Source: CAUZJO01 sp963580245
GTDB taxonomy: Bacteria; Sumerlaeota; Sumerlaeia; MVZB01
Direction of reading: 5' to 3'
NCBI GenBank assembly: GCA_963580245.1
Contig: CAUZJO010000019.1
Span: 1-41,083, forward strand
DNA: 41,083 nucleotides
The notes under the pieces were generated by a model, which had not been told where the DNA came from, did not search any database, and saw nothing but the letters and a program-made list of their open reading frames with translations. Each line of letters opens with the position of its first letter. The stretch's first letter is position 1. This document shows positions 1 to 8,577 of the stretch, piece by piece. Made by a program: the position numbers and the translations under genes.

Positions 1-126
1 TCAGGCCACCATCACTGGTCAGCTTTCGCCGTGGAATTCCATCTTCACACTGGGGTCAAACTGGACCCGCAAGGCCTCTTTTTTGCTCTCACCCATCAGA
101 TCTCTCAACTCTTGCTGCTCGAACAT
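1..126 (-). pseudogene. IS1380-type transposase, 5' fragment, frameshifted
   Basis: Reading leftward from an ATG at 126, the translation gives a short lead, then GESKKEALRVQFD and VKMEFHG, the typical start of IS1380-family (DDE) transposases. The frame then hits a TGA at 19-21. Dropping into the next frame at about 26-27 restores KLTSDGGL, the next conserved block, so one base has been lost from the codon after HG. The rest of the gene lies beyond the window edge. A perfect TATAAT box sits upstream at 161-166. Family assignment rests on recalled motifs. The frameshift is read directly from the bases, though a sequencing error at a contig edge cannot be excluded. Confidence 0.72.
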
Positions 127-160
127 CAACTTCAGCCTTTATTCATCGGCCATTTGAAAA

Positions 161-188
161 ATTATACCATGACTTTCTATTTCTCAAA
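161..188 (-). promoter_or_regulatory. Predicted sigma-70 promoter of the IS1380 remnant
   Basis: On the minus strand a perfect -10 box TATAAT (161-166) is preceded by TTTGAG (183-188) with a 16-bp spacer. It lies 35 bases before the transposase ATG at 126, in an AT-rich stretch unlike the surrounding high-GC DNA. It is most likely the element's own promoter. The outer end of the element is probably near 190-225, but no inverted repeat can be confirmed because the other end is missing. Confidence 0.45.
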
Positions 189-340
189 TGGGAAATATGG
201 GCTTATATGATGATTCTCTATGGGGGAACGACTTGGCGGAAGATCCAAGAATGCAATGAACCTTCACCCGTGAACCGACCAGAATCACGGATGAAAACCC
301 CCGGCGATTCTCATCCTACTCATCAGATTTGATCGATTTC

Positions 341-1495
341 TCAGGACGGGGCCACGCACGATGTCCCGGTCTCAATTTCATTATAAAGCGTATCGCGCCG
401 AACCGGCGCGCGTCCCGCTTCGCGGATCAGGCGTTGGATTTCGCGGACGCTGAGTTGTTGGGGGGTCTCGGCGCCGGCCATATGGTAGATCGTCTCCTCG
501 ACGACCGTTCCGTCCATGTCGTTGGCCCCGAAGCTCTGGGCCACTTGGGCCGTTTTGATGCCCAGCATGATCCAATAGGACTTGAGGTGGTCGATGTTGT
601 CGAGCATCAGGCGGGCGACGGCCATGACCTTGAGGTCGGTCAGGCCGGTGGGGGCGGGGACTTCCCGCATGTGGCTGTGCTTGGGGTGGAAGGCCAGCGG
701 GATGAAGACCTGGAAGCCACCGGTCTCCTCTTGCAGCTCGCGCAGCAGCAGCATGTGATCGACGCGGTCCTCGTCGGTCTCGACGTGGCCGTAGAGCATC
801 GTGCAGTTGCTGCGCAGGCCGAGGCCGTGGACCGTGCGGTGGATGTTGAGCCAGCCGCGGCCTGTGATCTTGTCGCCGCAGATCAGGTCGCGGCTGCTTT
901 TGGTCAGGACCTCGGCCCCCCCGCCCGGCAGACTGCCCAGGCCGGCCTCGACCAGCCGCTCGATCACCCGCTGGACTTTGAGGCCGCTGATCTTGGCCAG
1001 GTGGGCGATCTCGACGGCCGTGAAGGCCTTGAGGTGGACGTGGGGGAGCCGCTCTTTGAGGCCGCGTAGCATGTCCAGATAATACTCGAAGGGCAAATCG
1101 GGGTGGAGGCCGCCGACGATGTGCAGCTCATCACCGCCGGGGGGCATGTCGCGCACGGCCTTGTCGAAAATGTCATCGAGCGAGTATTGCCACTGCCCCT
1201 CTTTTTCATCGGGCCGACGGGCGAAGGCGCAGAACTTGCAATGGTTGACGCAGATGTTCGAGTAATTGATGTGGCGGTTAACGTTGTAGTAGGTCTTGTT
1301 GCCGTGCCGCCGCTCGCGTTCGCGATTGGCCAACCAACCCAGGCCCAGCAGATCATGCGACGCAAACAACCGGACCCCGTCCTCGCGCCCAAGCCGCTCG
1401 CGCGCCGCGACTTTCTGCTCGATCTGTTCGAGAAACGGGTCCTGAAACCCGCCGAACGGACGATCGTCAAGTTGTGGCGGTGCCAGGGTCGTCAT
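341..1495 (-). CDS. mqnE: Aminofutalosine synthase (MqnE)
   Basis: Radical-SAM enzyme of the futalosine pathway to menaquinone; it joins a SAM-derived adenosyl group to the chorismate-derived enolpyruvyl benzoate to make aminofutalosine. The 384-residue length is normal. The signature block NRHINYSNICVNHCKFCAF holds the CxxxCxxC iron-sulfur motif (CVNHCKFC) near residue 84, followed by ELHIVGGLHP and a C-terminal NDMDGTVVEE block typical of the MqnE/MqnC/CofH group. The start of that block and the length favour MqnE over MqnC. The gene stands alone here: no other mqn gene is visible. The start at 1495 has no strong Shine-Dalgarno sequence. Confidence 0.93.
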   Translation of the reverse strand: MTTLAPPQLDDRPFGGFQDPFLEQIEQKVAARERLGREDGVRLFASHDLLGLGWLANRERERRHGNKTYYNVNRHINYSNICVNHCKFCAFARRPDEKEGQWQYSLDDIFDKAVRDMPPGGDELHIVGGLHPDLPFEYYLDMLRGLKERLPHVHLKAFTAVEIAHLAKISGLKVQRVIERLVEAGLGSLPGGGAEVLTKSSRDLICGDKITGRGWLNIHRTVHGLGLRSNCTMLYGHVETDEDRVDHMLLLRELQEETGGFQVFIPLAFHPKHSHMREVPAPTGLTDLKVMAVARLMLDNIDHLKSYWIMLGIKTAQVAQSFGANDMDGTVVEETIYHMAGAETPQQLSVREIQRLIREAGRAPVRRDTLYNEIETGTSCVAPS

Positions 1496-1698
1496 TGGAG
1501 TCGCCTTCGTGAAGGGCTTCTGAGGCGCGTACTCTCTCTACGCGAGTTCGGCCACCAAACTACCACCCTTGGCGAAATCGGGCAACAGGCTTCGTATCCA
1601 CCGGCCCGCAGAGATCATGAGCGTCGAGACGCATTCCAGCGTTCAGACGTGTTCGCGCCGGATCGTTTTTCATTGGCGCGTTTCCGGAAGGTGGGACC

Positions 1699-2376
1699 TC
1701 AATCGTCGTCTCTCAACTTCCTCGTGTAGCCGATCTCATCGAACGGTTTGGTCACGGTCGTGGCGACGTTCTTCAGGTTGGCGTTGATTCGCTTGAGCGA
1801 ACGGGCGAAGAGGACTTCCGTAATCGCGGCGTTTTTCTCATATCTTGGGTCGTCGGCGTAGGCACCCTTGACGACATTATTCAAACCGTCGCGCACTTCC
1901 TTGTGAATCTGAAAGACCTGCTCGGCCATCCGCGGGTCTTCATCGTGAAAGGCTTGCCGGACGAGTTCAAAACTTCGTCCCACCGAATCGGTCAGGCGGC
2001 ACAGGGTTTCGTATTGGGGCAACGCCGAGAATTCACCCGAGTACAGGTCACCCAATTCCGTGAACCGCTTTGTATTGTCCCCGATGCGTTCGATGTAGCC
2101 GGTCACGGTCGTGAGCACGAGCGAGGCGACGACGTCTTGTTTGGTGCTGATCGAGAGGTGCTCGAGCACCTTGCGCCGGATCTCCCCCTCCAGCTGGTTG
2201 ATGTCCTTGTCGCGCTTGTGCACGCTGAATTGGGCGGGTTCCTTCTTCAGGAGCCGCGCGTTCGCCTCCGCGAACATCTCCTGGGCGATGGTCAGCATCT
2301 CCTCGGTCTGAGAGACGGCCTGCCGCAGGAGGTCCGCTTTTGAAAAGAGCGAGAGAAGTTTTTGCAACATGGTCAT
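1699..2376 (-). CDS. PhoU-domain protein
   Basis: A 225-residue all-helical protein of the PhoU/DUF47 type. PhoU-like proteins form three-helix bundles that sense or restrain phosphate uptake. The visible hallmark is the segment with TTVTGYIERIGDNTKRFTE at about residues 88-106, matching the family's E-R-(I/M)-x-D core that helps bind metal. It lies 42 bases downstream of the Na/Pi symporter gene on the same strand, so both are probably one transcript and the protein probably regulates that symporter. No DNA-binding motif is evident. Confidence 0.8.
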   Translation of the reverse strand: MTMLQKLLSLFSKADLLRQAVSQTEEMLTIAQEMFAEANARLLKKEPAQFSVHKRDKDINQLEGEIRRKVLEHLSISTKQDVVASLVLTTVTGYIERIGDNTKRFTELGDLYSGEFSALPQYETLCRLTDSVGRSFELVRQAFHDEDPRMAEQVFQIHKEVRDGLNNVVKGAYADDPRYEKNAAITEVLFARSLKRINANLKNVATTVTKPFDEIGYTRKLRDDD

Positions 2377-2418
2377 CCCTTCCTTTCAGGTCCCGCGTTT
2401 TGGAATAACATCGGGGCA

Positions 2419-3660
2419 CTATGACATAAACAGAAACAGAATCAACAGCGGCACGATGTAGAATACCGTGACCACGTAAACGAGCGCCAGCAATCGGAAA
2501 TGGATGGCCACATAGGACAACTTCTCGGCCAGGTAGATCGGGAGCTTGCAGGCCGGACTCCAAATGAAGAGTGCCGTGCCGGTGACGTTGAACAACAGGT
2601 GGACCATGGCCACGTTCAGCGCGTCGACGCCCTTGTTCAAGCCCAACAACGACAGCGCCGCCAGCAGCGCGGTGATCGTCGTCCCGATATTGGCCCCCAG
2701 CAAGAACGGGAAGATTTGCCGCAGCGTAAAGATGCCCCCGGCCACCATCGGGACGGCGATGGAAGTCGAGATGCTGCTGCTTTGCACCAGGGCCGTAATA
2801 ATGATGCCGAGCAGGAGCGCCCGCCAGGCCTTGGCGAACAGGTAGTCGTTGACCAGTTTTTCCACCGGCCCCGAGATGACCGCCCGCAGGTTATTCGAGA
2901 GATATTTCAAGACCACTAATAGCAGGATCAATGCGCAGGCCAGTTGCAGAAACGGGGTTAGTTCGCCGGGGATGGTTTCGAGCAGGTGAGTGATCTGTTT
3001 AACCACGGGTTTGAGGATCGCCTTGAGCGGACTCCCCGTTTTCTCGACTTGTCCAACGTCTTGGAACAAATAGGTCAATCCCGGCGCCGATTTCTCGAAA
3101 AAGCCCGTCAATCTCTCCAGCGGCAGCAGGATGGCGACGGCCATCAAGTTGAAGAAGTCGTGGACCGTGGCCGCCGCGAACGCCCTGCCGAATTCCTGCC
3201 GTCGCGTGACGTGCACAAGCGCGACGAACGTGCTGGTCACGGTCGTGCCGATATTGGCGCCCATAACCATCGGGATGGCGTAGTGGATCGGGAGCTGACC
3301 GGCGGCGACCGCCGCGACGATCATCGAGGTGGTCGTCGAGGAACTTTGCAGGACGGCCGTCATCAGGATCCCCAACGCCAAACCGACCAACGGATGGGCC
3401 GTGACGGCGATCCACCCGTCGAACGTTTCCTTATAGCCGGCCGAAGTCGCGAACATCTTGAACGCGCCCGACATCAGGCTGATGCTGAGGAAAAACAGGT
3501 AGAGCAGGACCAGGAGTAGAAGGACCTGCCGGGCTATTTGCAGGCGGTGACCCCGTTTTTGGGGCTCCTGTTTCCGCGGAGATGGCCTGTCAGTGGAAGT
3601 CGGTGCGGGCTCTTCGTTGACCGCGGAGGACGAGTCCGTTGGATGGTCGGTTTCTGTCAT
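2419..3660 (-). CDS. Na+/phosphate symporter (NptA/PNaS family)
   Basis: A 413-residue inner-membrane protein with two inverted repeats, each holding the family hallmarks QSSS (TAVLQSSSTTTS and TALVQSSSISTS) and GANIGTT (both repeats). These line the Na+ and phosphate sites in type II Na/Pi cotransporters. The N-terminal 35 residues are hydrophilic and charged, followed by about eight to ten hydrophobic segments. It is shorter than the 540-560 residue bacterial forms because the C-terminal PhoU domain is not fused; that domain is encoded separately by the next gene at 1699-2376. The split arrangement supports a functional pair for sodium-driven phosphate uptake. Confidence 0.9.
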   Translation of the reverse strand: MTETDHPTDSSSAVNEEPAPTSTDRPSPRKQEPQKRGHRLQIARQVLLLLVLLYLFFLSISLMSGAFKMFATSAGYKETFDGWIAVTAHPLVGLALGILMTAVLQSSSTTTSMIVAAVAAGQLPIHYAIPMVMGANIGTTVTSTFVALVHVTRRQEFGRAFAAATVHDFFNLMAVAILLPLERLTGFFEKSAPGLTYLFQDVGQVEKTGSPLKAILKPVVKQITHLLETIPGELTPFLQLACALILLLVVLKYLSNNLRAVISGPVEKLVNDYLFAKAWRALLLGIIITALVQSSSISTSIAVPMVAGGIFTLRQIFPFLLGANIGTTITALLAALSLLGLNKGVDALNVAMVHLLFNVTGTALFIWSPACKLPIYLAEKLSYVAIHFRLLALVYVVTVFYIVPLLILFLFMS

Positions 3661-4072
3661 GGCGACTCAGTGGAGAGGTCGATCCGCGGTCGATGGCCCC
3701 GGCTCGGGACGGCTAGAGCGACTGATGCGGCGGATGCTTGTAACTTGTTGTCAATCAATGGTCTGCGATCACTCTACGGCCAATGATATCGGACAATCAG
3801 CAGGGGCGACAAGTTCTCGCCTTGCACAATTCAGACCATTCTTAAACTATTGCGCGAAAGGTCAACTCAAATGATTGAAGGCATGGCTTGCCGACTTGCC
3901 AGGTGGGAATGCATCGACATTCAGAGATGAGTCGCGGAAAATGGAGACTGCTGAGTGGAGAGGCTCGACCCGCGAGACGGGAAACCCGTTTTCAGAGGGT
4001 GGGACGGGTGGGATAAGCCGCCCGTCTTTGTTGAGATTAAAAGGCGCGCCAAACCGCCGCGACAGGTAAATC
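3661..4072. other. Intergenic region between divergent genes
   Basis: About 410 bases between the symporter gene (leftward) and the thioredoxin-fold gene (rightward). I see no convincing gene. Short open frames here have no start signal and no protein-like sequence. The stretch must hold promoters for both flanking genes, but no clear -35/-10 pair stands out. A hairpin at 4003-4026 is listed separately. Confidence 0.5.
4003..4026 (+). terminator. Stem-loop with short T-run, possible attenuator
   Basis: GACGGGTGG pairs with CCGCCCGTC over nine positions (one U-G wobble) around a six-base loop, followed by TTTGTT. It looks like a weak intrinsic terminator on the plus strand. No gene ends upstream on that strand, and it lies 46 bases before the start codon at 4073, so it could act as a leader attenuator for the thioredoxin-fold gene. 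Confidence 0.3.
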
Positions 4073-4642
4073 ATGCCCAAGCCGCCGCTGTTACCCACGA
4101 TCGATTGGAAAGAGGTTTTTGAGTCGGGTTTGACCTATCAAGCCTGGCTCGAGGGAGGGAAACACCCCCAGAACCAGGAAAAGATGGAGGCGGCGCGCCG
4201 GGAACTGCCGCTCGGGCCGCATGTGGAGGCGCTGCTGGCGACCCTGCCCCGGCCGGTGCACGTCGTCGCGATCGCCGAGGACTGGTGTGGGGACGTCGCG
4301 CGCCACGTCCCGGTGCTGGCCCGGCTGGCCGCTGGCGCGCCCAACCTGCGCGCGCGCTATCTCCACCGCGAATCGCGCCCGGACGTATTCGCGCGCTTCC
4401 TCACCAATGGGGGTGAGTCGATTCCCAAATTCATCTTCCTCAATGACCAGCTCGTGGAATGCGGCAACTGGGGGCCGATGCCGGCGGCTTGCCGCGAACT
4501 CATCGCGCGTGGGAAGGCGCGCGGGAAAACCGGGGAGGCGCGCGGGCGGGTCTCGGTCTGTTACGAGGCCGATCCACACTGCCAAGTAGCCGTGCGCGAG
4601 CTACTCGAATTGATCGACATCGCATCGACCCAGAGCATCTGA
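4073..4642 (+). CDS. Thioredoxin-fold protein with WCGD motif
   Basis: A 189-residue cytoplasmic protein, without signal peptide, that resembles the Thioredoxin_9 group. The equivalent of the thioredoxin active site is EDWCGDV at residues 69-75, which has a single cysteine followed by Gly-Asp instead of CxxC. Downstream SIPKFIFLN supplies the cis-proline loop and the following strand. With only one active-site Cys it is unlikely to be an ordinary disulfide reductase; a redox-sensing or monothiol role is possible. Cysteines later in the protein (CGNW, CYEADPHC) might resolve a disulfide. Its stop is 10 bases from the convergent folB stop. The real substrate is unknown. Confidence 0.75.
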   Translation: MPKPPLLPTIDWKEVFESGLTYQAWLEGGKHPQNQEKMEAARRELPLGPHVEALLATLPRPVHVVAIAEDWCGDVARHVPVLARLAAGAPNLRARYLHRESRPDVFARFLTNGGESIPKFIFLNDQLVECGNWGPMPAACRELIARGKARGKTGEARGRVSVCYEADPHCQVAVRELLELIDIASTQSI

Positions 4643-4652
4643 GCCGATCCGG

Positions 4653-5033
4653 TCAGCCGGGCGCGGATGCCATCTGCCGGCGCGTGCGCGTGTATTCGAT
4701 GACCACGGCGCCATTGAGCCCCCCGATGGGCGCCTCGGGTTTGGCCACGCGGCACGTGACCTGGTCCACGTCGAAACGGCTGAACATCTCTTCGAGCAGC
4801 CGCCAGGCGATGCGCTCGATCAACTCGTGGCTTTCGTCCTCGACGACCGCCCTGGCCGCGGCATGAACGTCCCGGTAGTCGAGGGCCTGGTCGAGCCGGT
4901 CGCTGCGCCCTTGGGACGCCATATCGGCGTGCAAGATAAGGTCAACCTCGAAACGGCGACCCATTTGCTTCTCCCAGTCCTCGGTCCCGTGCCGGCCGAA
5001 GAACTGGAGTGATTTCAGGTGGAGGGTATCCAT
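4653..5033 (-). CDS. folB: Dihydroneopterin aldolase
   Basis: Folate-pathway enzyme that cleaves 7,8-dihydroneopterin to 6-hydroxymethyl-dihydropterin and glycolaldehyde. The 126-residue protein is the usual length from the chosen ATG at 5033 (MDTLHLKSL); the open frame extends upstream without family similarity, so I rejected the longer start. Family marks are FFGRHGTEDWEKQMGRRFEVDL near the N-terminus, HELIERIA with the substrate-binding Glu, and VAKPEAPIGG with the catalytic Lys. No other folate gene is adjacent; it converges on the thioredoxin-fold gene. Confidence 0.88.
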   Translation of the reverse strand: MDTLHLKSLQFFGRHGTEDWEKQMGRRFEVDLILHADMASQGRSDRLDQALDYRDVHAAARAVVEDESHELIERIAWRLLEEMFSRFDVDQVTCRVAKPEAPIGGLNGAVVIEYTRTRRQMASAPG

Positions 5034-5140
5034 ATTCGATCGACGCTGCGGCCGGCGCGGCAAATGAAACTTGGTTGATCCGAAGGTTCCGACCCCACTA
5101 CCGTATGCCACAAGGCGCGACGCACCTCAACTTTTTTAGA

Positions 5141-5168
5141 TTGAATTCGGCGGCGGGGTGGTTAGACT
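5141..5168 (+). promoter_or_regulatory. Candidate promoter for the rplY-pth-rpsF run
   Basis: TTGAAT (5141-5146) and TAGACT (5163-5168) are separated by 16 bp, each matching the sigma-70 consensus at four of six positions. It lies about 120 bases before the rplY start, between the divergent folB and rplY genes, so its placement is right for the ribosomal operon. Motif-based only. Confidence 0.33.
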
Positions 5169-5290
5169 GTATGGGTTTGCGCCCCCAGTCACCACCTGGA
5201 CGGGGAGGAACCGGTCGCGCCGCTCTCGCTCGGAGCCGTGGATATCACGGGGCCGTCGGGTGACGGGGCAAATGGAGGACAGAGTCAACC

Positions 5291-5962
5291 ATGGATCAGA
5301 TGCAGATGGCCGCCCGGCCGCGGTCCAAAGAGACCAAACGGGCCAACGGGAGGCTTCGGGCCGGCGGGCGGATTCCGGCCATCGTTTACGGCGGAGAGAA
5401 CGATCCCAGAATGCTCTCGCTCGACGAGCACGAGATCGAGATGGTCTTGCACGGCACGGTGCGCACCAACGCGATCTTCAACCTGTCGAGCGAGGACGGG
5501 TCCAAGGAGCAGACCATCATCCGCGAGGTCCAGCGCCACCCGCTGAGCGCGAGAATCATCCACATCGATTTTCAGCGGATCGACGTGAACAAACCGATCG
5601 CCATGAACGTGCCGGTGCATATCGTGGGCGCCGATCCCGCGGGGGTGCGCGAGGGGGGCGTCCTGGAGCACTTGGTCCGTACGGTTACCGTTCGCTGCAA
5701 ACCGCTCGACATCCCCAGAAGCCTGGACGCGGACTTGAGCGAGCTGAAAGTCAATGAGACCTATCAGGTCCGCGAATTAGTGTTGCCCGAGAACGTGGAA
5801 CTGCTCGACGATCCGGCCATGGCGCTGTTCAGCATTCTGCCGCCGACAACCGCCCAGGAGGAGGAAGAAGAAGCGGCCGCCGAGGGCGAGGAAGCCCCGA
5901 CCGAGCCGGAAGTCATTGGTGAGAAGGGCGAGAAGGGCGAGAAGAAGGAGGGTGAGGAGTGA
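5291..5962 (+). CDS. rplY: Large ribosomal subunit protein bL25 (Ctc/TL5 form)
   Basis: Binds 5S rRNA in the large subunit. The 223-residue protein is the long CTC/TL5 type: an N-terminal L25 domain (residues about 1-100, with RANGRLRAGGRIPAIVYGG and the IIREVQRHPL strand), then the TL5 beta domain (about 100-195, including MNVPVHIVG and GGVLEHLVRTV). It ends in an acidic tail from about 196 with repeated EKG units. The start at 5291 begins in register with the family. Pth follows after 45 bases, the same order as in many bacteria. Confidence 0.93.
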   Translation: MDQMQMAARPRSKETKRANGRLRAGGRIPAIVYGGENDPRMLSLDEHEIEMVLHGTVRTNAIFNLSSEDGSKEQTIIREVQRHPLSARIIHIDFQRIDVNKPIAMNVPVHIVGADPAGVREGGVLEHLVRTVTVRCKPLDIPRSLDADLSELKVNETYQVRELVLPENVELLDDPAMALFSILPPTTAQEEEEEAAAEGEEAPTEPEVIGEKGEKGEKKEGEE

Positions 5963-6007
5963 GCGGCCGGGCAGGCCGCACGCCCGATCAGCAAGGGCAT
6001 CTAAACC

Positions 6008-6604
6008 ATGAAAATCATCGTCGGTCTGGGTAATCCCGGTTCTCGCTACGCCGCGACCTCACATAACCTCGGGTTCGACGTGGCCGATGAATTGGCCCGC
6101 CGCTGGGGGCTGTCCTTTCGCATGAGCCGGGGAGAGAAAGCCGAGGTGGCCGAAGGCACCTACGCCGGCTGGCCGGTCATGCTGGCCAAGCCGGTCACTT
6201 TCATGAACCTGTCGGGAGAGGCCGTCGAGCGATTGGTCAAACAGAGGGATTTGGGGCCGGACGACCTGTTGATCGTCAGCGACGACATTAATCTGCCGAT
6301 CGGCAGGTTGCGCATCCGGCCCGGGGGTAGTCATGGTGGGCACAACGGATTGCGATCGATCATCGCTCGGCTTGGCGGGGAACGGCTCCCTAGGCTCCGG
6401 GTGGGGATTCAGCCATCGTGGGAGGTGGAAGACTTGACCCGCTACGTGCTACAAAAGCCGCCGCCGTTCGAACGCGAGCAACTGCGGGAAATGGTCGACT
6501 TAAGCACCGACGCCGCGGAAATGTGGGTTCGAGAAGGTTGCGAACCCGCCGCGGATAGATACAATGGAATGAGGCGTTTTGACGTCGAGCCCGAGGGCTC
6601 GTGA
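6008..6604 (+). CDS. pth: Peptidyl-tRNA hydrolase
   Basis: Frees tRNA from peptidyl-tRNA dropped by stalled ribosomes. The 198-residue protein has the complete family signature: GLGNPGSRYAATSHNLGF with the tRNA-binding Asn and catalytic His near residue 20, FMNLSGEAV, and SDDINLPIGRLRIRPGG with the catalytic Asp, followed by SHGGHNGLRS. It sits between rplY and rpsF on the same strand, with small gaps, and is probably cotranscribed with both. Confidence 0.95.
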   Translation: MKIIVGLGNPGSRYAATSHNLGFDVADELARRWGLSFRMSRGEKAEVAEGTYAGWPVMLAKPVTFMNLSGEAVERLVKQRDLGPDDLLIVSDDINLPIGRLRIRPGGSHGGHNGLRSIIARLGGERLPRLRVGIQPSWEVEDLTRYVLQKPPPFEREQLREMVDLSTDAAEMWVREGCEPAADRYNGMRRFDVEPEGS

Positions 6605-6701
6605 ACAGTTTCCGTGGACCGCAACCGGGTCCACCTCTCTGTTCCGTCCGATCCAAGGATCTGGGGCGGGACTGTTAAACCGAAGGGAGGGTCAGGCTTC
6701 G

Positions 6702-7442
6702 ATGTCATCGACCCAGAAGGGGATTTTCGAGGCACTGGTGATTCTGAACGCCAGCCTCGAGGAAGAACAGACCAGCCAACTGGTCGACCGGCTGCGTGCG
6801 CACCTCGAAGAGGGCGGGGCGGCCATCCAGAATGTGGTGCTGTGGGGCCGGCGGCGGCTCGCCTATCCCATCCGCAAGAAAAATGAGGCGTATTACGTCC
6901 TCTATTACTTTACCATGGAGCGGGGGCAGAGCACGCTTGAACCGTTCGAGCTCGCGTGCCGTCACGACGAGGAAGTCTACCGGTTCATGGTGGTCAAAGT
7001 GCCCCTGAAAAAGAAGGGCCACGATATCAAGCCGCTGGTTCCGGAGCCGGGCTACCTGGCCGATTTCAAGTGCGAGCCGCGATCCCATCGGCGTTACGGC
7101 GGGCCCCACTCGAGGGACAGAGACAGGGGGGACAGGGATCGGGATCGGGATCGGGGTGGCGTCAGCGCTCCCCCAGCACCCCCGGCCGAAGTTCCCGCAA
7201 CCGAAGCGCCCGTGGCCACCCCGGCCGCGCCGGCGGAGGCGGCCGCGCCATCGGTTGAGACGGCTCCCTCGCCCGCCGCCGGGACTGAGACCTCACCCCC
7301 GGCCGTGGAGGCGACCGCGCCTGCACCGACGCCTCAGGTGGCGTCCGGGGAGAAATCTGGGACGGCCGAGCAACCCGCTGAGGCTGCCGCTTCCGAATCG
7401 GTCTCCACGCCCCAGGAGGCTGAGCAGAAACCAGCGGAGTAA
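6702..7442 (+). CDS. rpsF: Small ribosomal subunit protein bS6 with long tail
   Basis: Binds 16S rRNA with bS18 in the platform of the small subunit. Start chosen at ATG 6702 because GAAGGGAGGG lies about ten bases upstream and the S6 fold begins there; the open frame upstream is unrelated. Residues about 9-103 are the S6 domain (ALVILNASL, GRRRLAYPIRK, YYVLYYF). From about 126 a tail of some 120 residues follows, first Arg/Asp repeats (RDRDRGDRDRD), then Ala/Pro/Glu-rich sequence. Bacterial S6 is usually 95-135 residues, so this form, at 246, is nearly twice as long. Followed by ssb and rpsR, the usual partners. Confidence 0.93.
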   Translation: MSSTQKGIFEALVILNASLEEEQTSQLVDRLRAHLEEGGAAIQNVVLWGRRRLAYPIRKKNEAYYVLYYFTMERGQSTLEPFELACRHDEEVYRFMVVKVPLKKKGHDIKPLVPEPGYLADFKCEPRSHRRYGGPHSRDRDRGDRDRDRDRGGVSAPPAPPAEVPATEAPVATPAAPAEAAAPSVETAPSPAAGTETSPPAVEATAPAPTPQVASGEKSGTAEQPAEAAASESVSTPQEAEQKPAE

Positions 7443-7535
7443 GGATGAGACGGGCCGACGGTCGGCGTGCGCTCGGTCGCTATCACATCGTGGGGATACC
7501 ACGTCCCCTGTGAGCCACAAGTAGGAGAAGCGGTC

Positions 7536-8048
7536 ATGCTTGAACTGAACAAGGTAATGTTGATCGGGAACCTGACGCGTGATCCGGAGTACCGGAGCAC
7601 TTCTACGGGCCGCGCCGTGGTGGGGATGGGGCTGGCCGTCAATCGCAGTTGGTTCGATCGCGAGAGCGGTAGCCGTCAGGAGGATACGGTGTTCATCGAC
7701 GTGGACGCCTGGGAACGGACCGCCGAGTTTTGTAATAAGTACCTGTCCAAGGGACGCAGGATTTACGTCGAGGGGCGGCTCAAGATGGATAGTTGGACCG
7801 ACCGCGAGACGGGAGGCAAACGAAGCAAGATCGTTGTGGTCGCCGACCGGGTCCAGTTCGCCGACCCCAAACCGGGGGGGAATGAGGGCGGTGAGTTCGC
7901 GAGCGAACGAGACCGCCCCGAGCAAGCGCCCGTTGCCGGGGCGTCCGCCAGTCCGGCCACCGGCAGCCCGGCGGCGGTCGAGTCCGGGTCGGCTGAACCC
8001 GGCGGCCACGCGGCGCCGGTCGAAACCAAGGACGACCTTCCCTTTTAG
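7536..8048 (+). CDS. ssb: Single-stranded DNA-binding protein
   Basis: Coats single-stranded DNA in replication, repair and recombination. Start at ATG 7536 follows GTAGGAGAAG; the protein is 170 residues. The OB fold covers about residues 1-110 (NKVMLIGNLTRDPEYR, FIDVDAWERTAEFC, YVEGRLKMDSWTDRETGG). A low-complexity Gly/Ala/Glu linker leads to the acidic tip DDLPF, which binds partner proteins. It lies between rpsF and rpsR, the classic order. Confidence 0.95.
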   Translation: MLELNKVMLIGNLTRDPEYRSTSTGRAVVGMGLAVNRSWFDRESGSRQEDTVFIDVDAWERTAEFCNKYLSKGRRIYVEGRLKMDSWTDRETGGKRSKIVVVADRVQFADPKPGGNEGGEFASERDRPEQAPVAGASASPATGSPAAVESGSAEPGGHAAPVETKDDLPF

Positions 8049-8111
8049 AATGAAGTGGAACATTTGGAAACATCATCGATTTGAAATTGGTATCGGATTG
8101 AAAGGAGCGGA

Positions 8112-8471
8112 ATGAGTATGCCTGAAGGTCAATCACCACAGCATCAGCCCTCGGATCAAAGGCCGCAGCGAGACTATCGTCCGAGACGTGACGACAGGGA
8201 TGGCCCGGACCACAGAGGCGGCCGGAGCGATCGTCCATCGTCCCCGCATCGTCGCTTCCGGCGTCATCGCGGCAAAGTCTGTCAGTTTACGATCGATAAG
8301 ATTGAATACATTGACTATAAGGACGTCGAACGGCTGAGAAACTACATCGCGGATTCGGGCAAGATCATGCCGCGGCGGATCACCGGAACAAGCGCCAGAC
8401 ACCAGCGGATGCTGACCCGGGCGCTCAAACGCGCTCGCTACATGGCCCTGTTGCCCTATAAGATACGATAA
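8112..8471 (+). CDS. rpsR: Small ribosomal subunit protein bS18
   Basis: Partner of bS6 in the small subunit. The conserved core is at about residues 53-119: KVCQFTIDKIEYIDYKDVERL, then SGKIMPRRITGTSARHQRML and the C-terminal RARYMALLPY. The first 50 residues are an added Arg/Asp/Pro-rich extension (RRDDRDGPDHRGGRSDR) that resembles the Arg/Asp part of the bS6 tail. AAGGAG at 8102-8107 serves either ATG 8112 or ATG 8118. The next gene is dnaN and not rplI, which usually follows. Confidence 0.94.
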   Translation: MSMPEGQSPQHQPSDQRPQRDYRPRRDDRDGPDHRGGRSDRPSSPHRRFRRHRGKVCQFTIDKIEYIDYKDVERLRNYIADSGKIMPRRITGTSARHQRMLTRALKRARYMALLPYKIR

Positions 8472-8577
8472 ACTCGGCGACCCGGCGCGAGTTGGCCGGC
8501 TTGGGGTTGATCCCAGCCACAACTTCTCATTGCCAAGACGCGAGCGTCCGCGGGTATGAAAGGAATGGTCCATTCAA

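Noticed and set aside
8472..8577. Replication origin beside dnaN
   Set aside because: No DnaA boxes, AT-rich unwinding region or dnaA gene.
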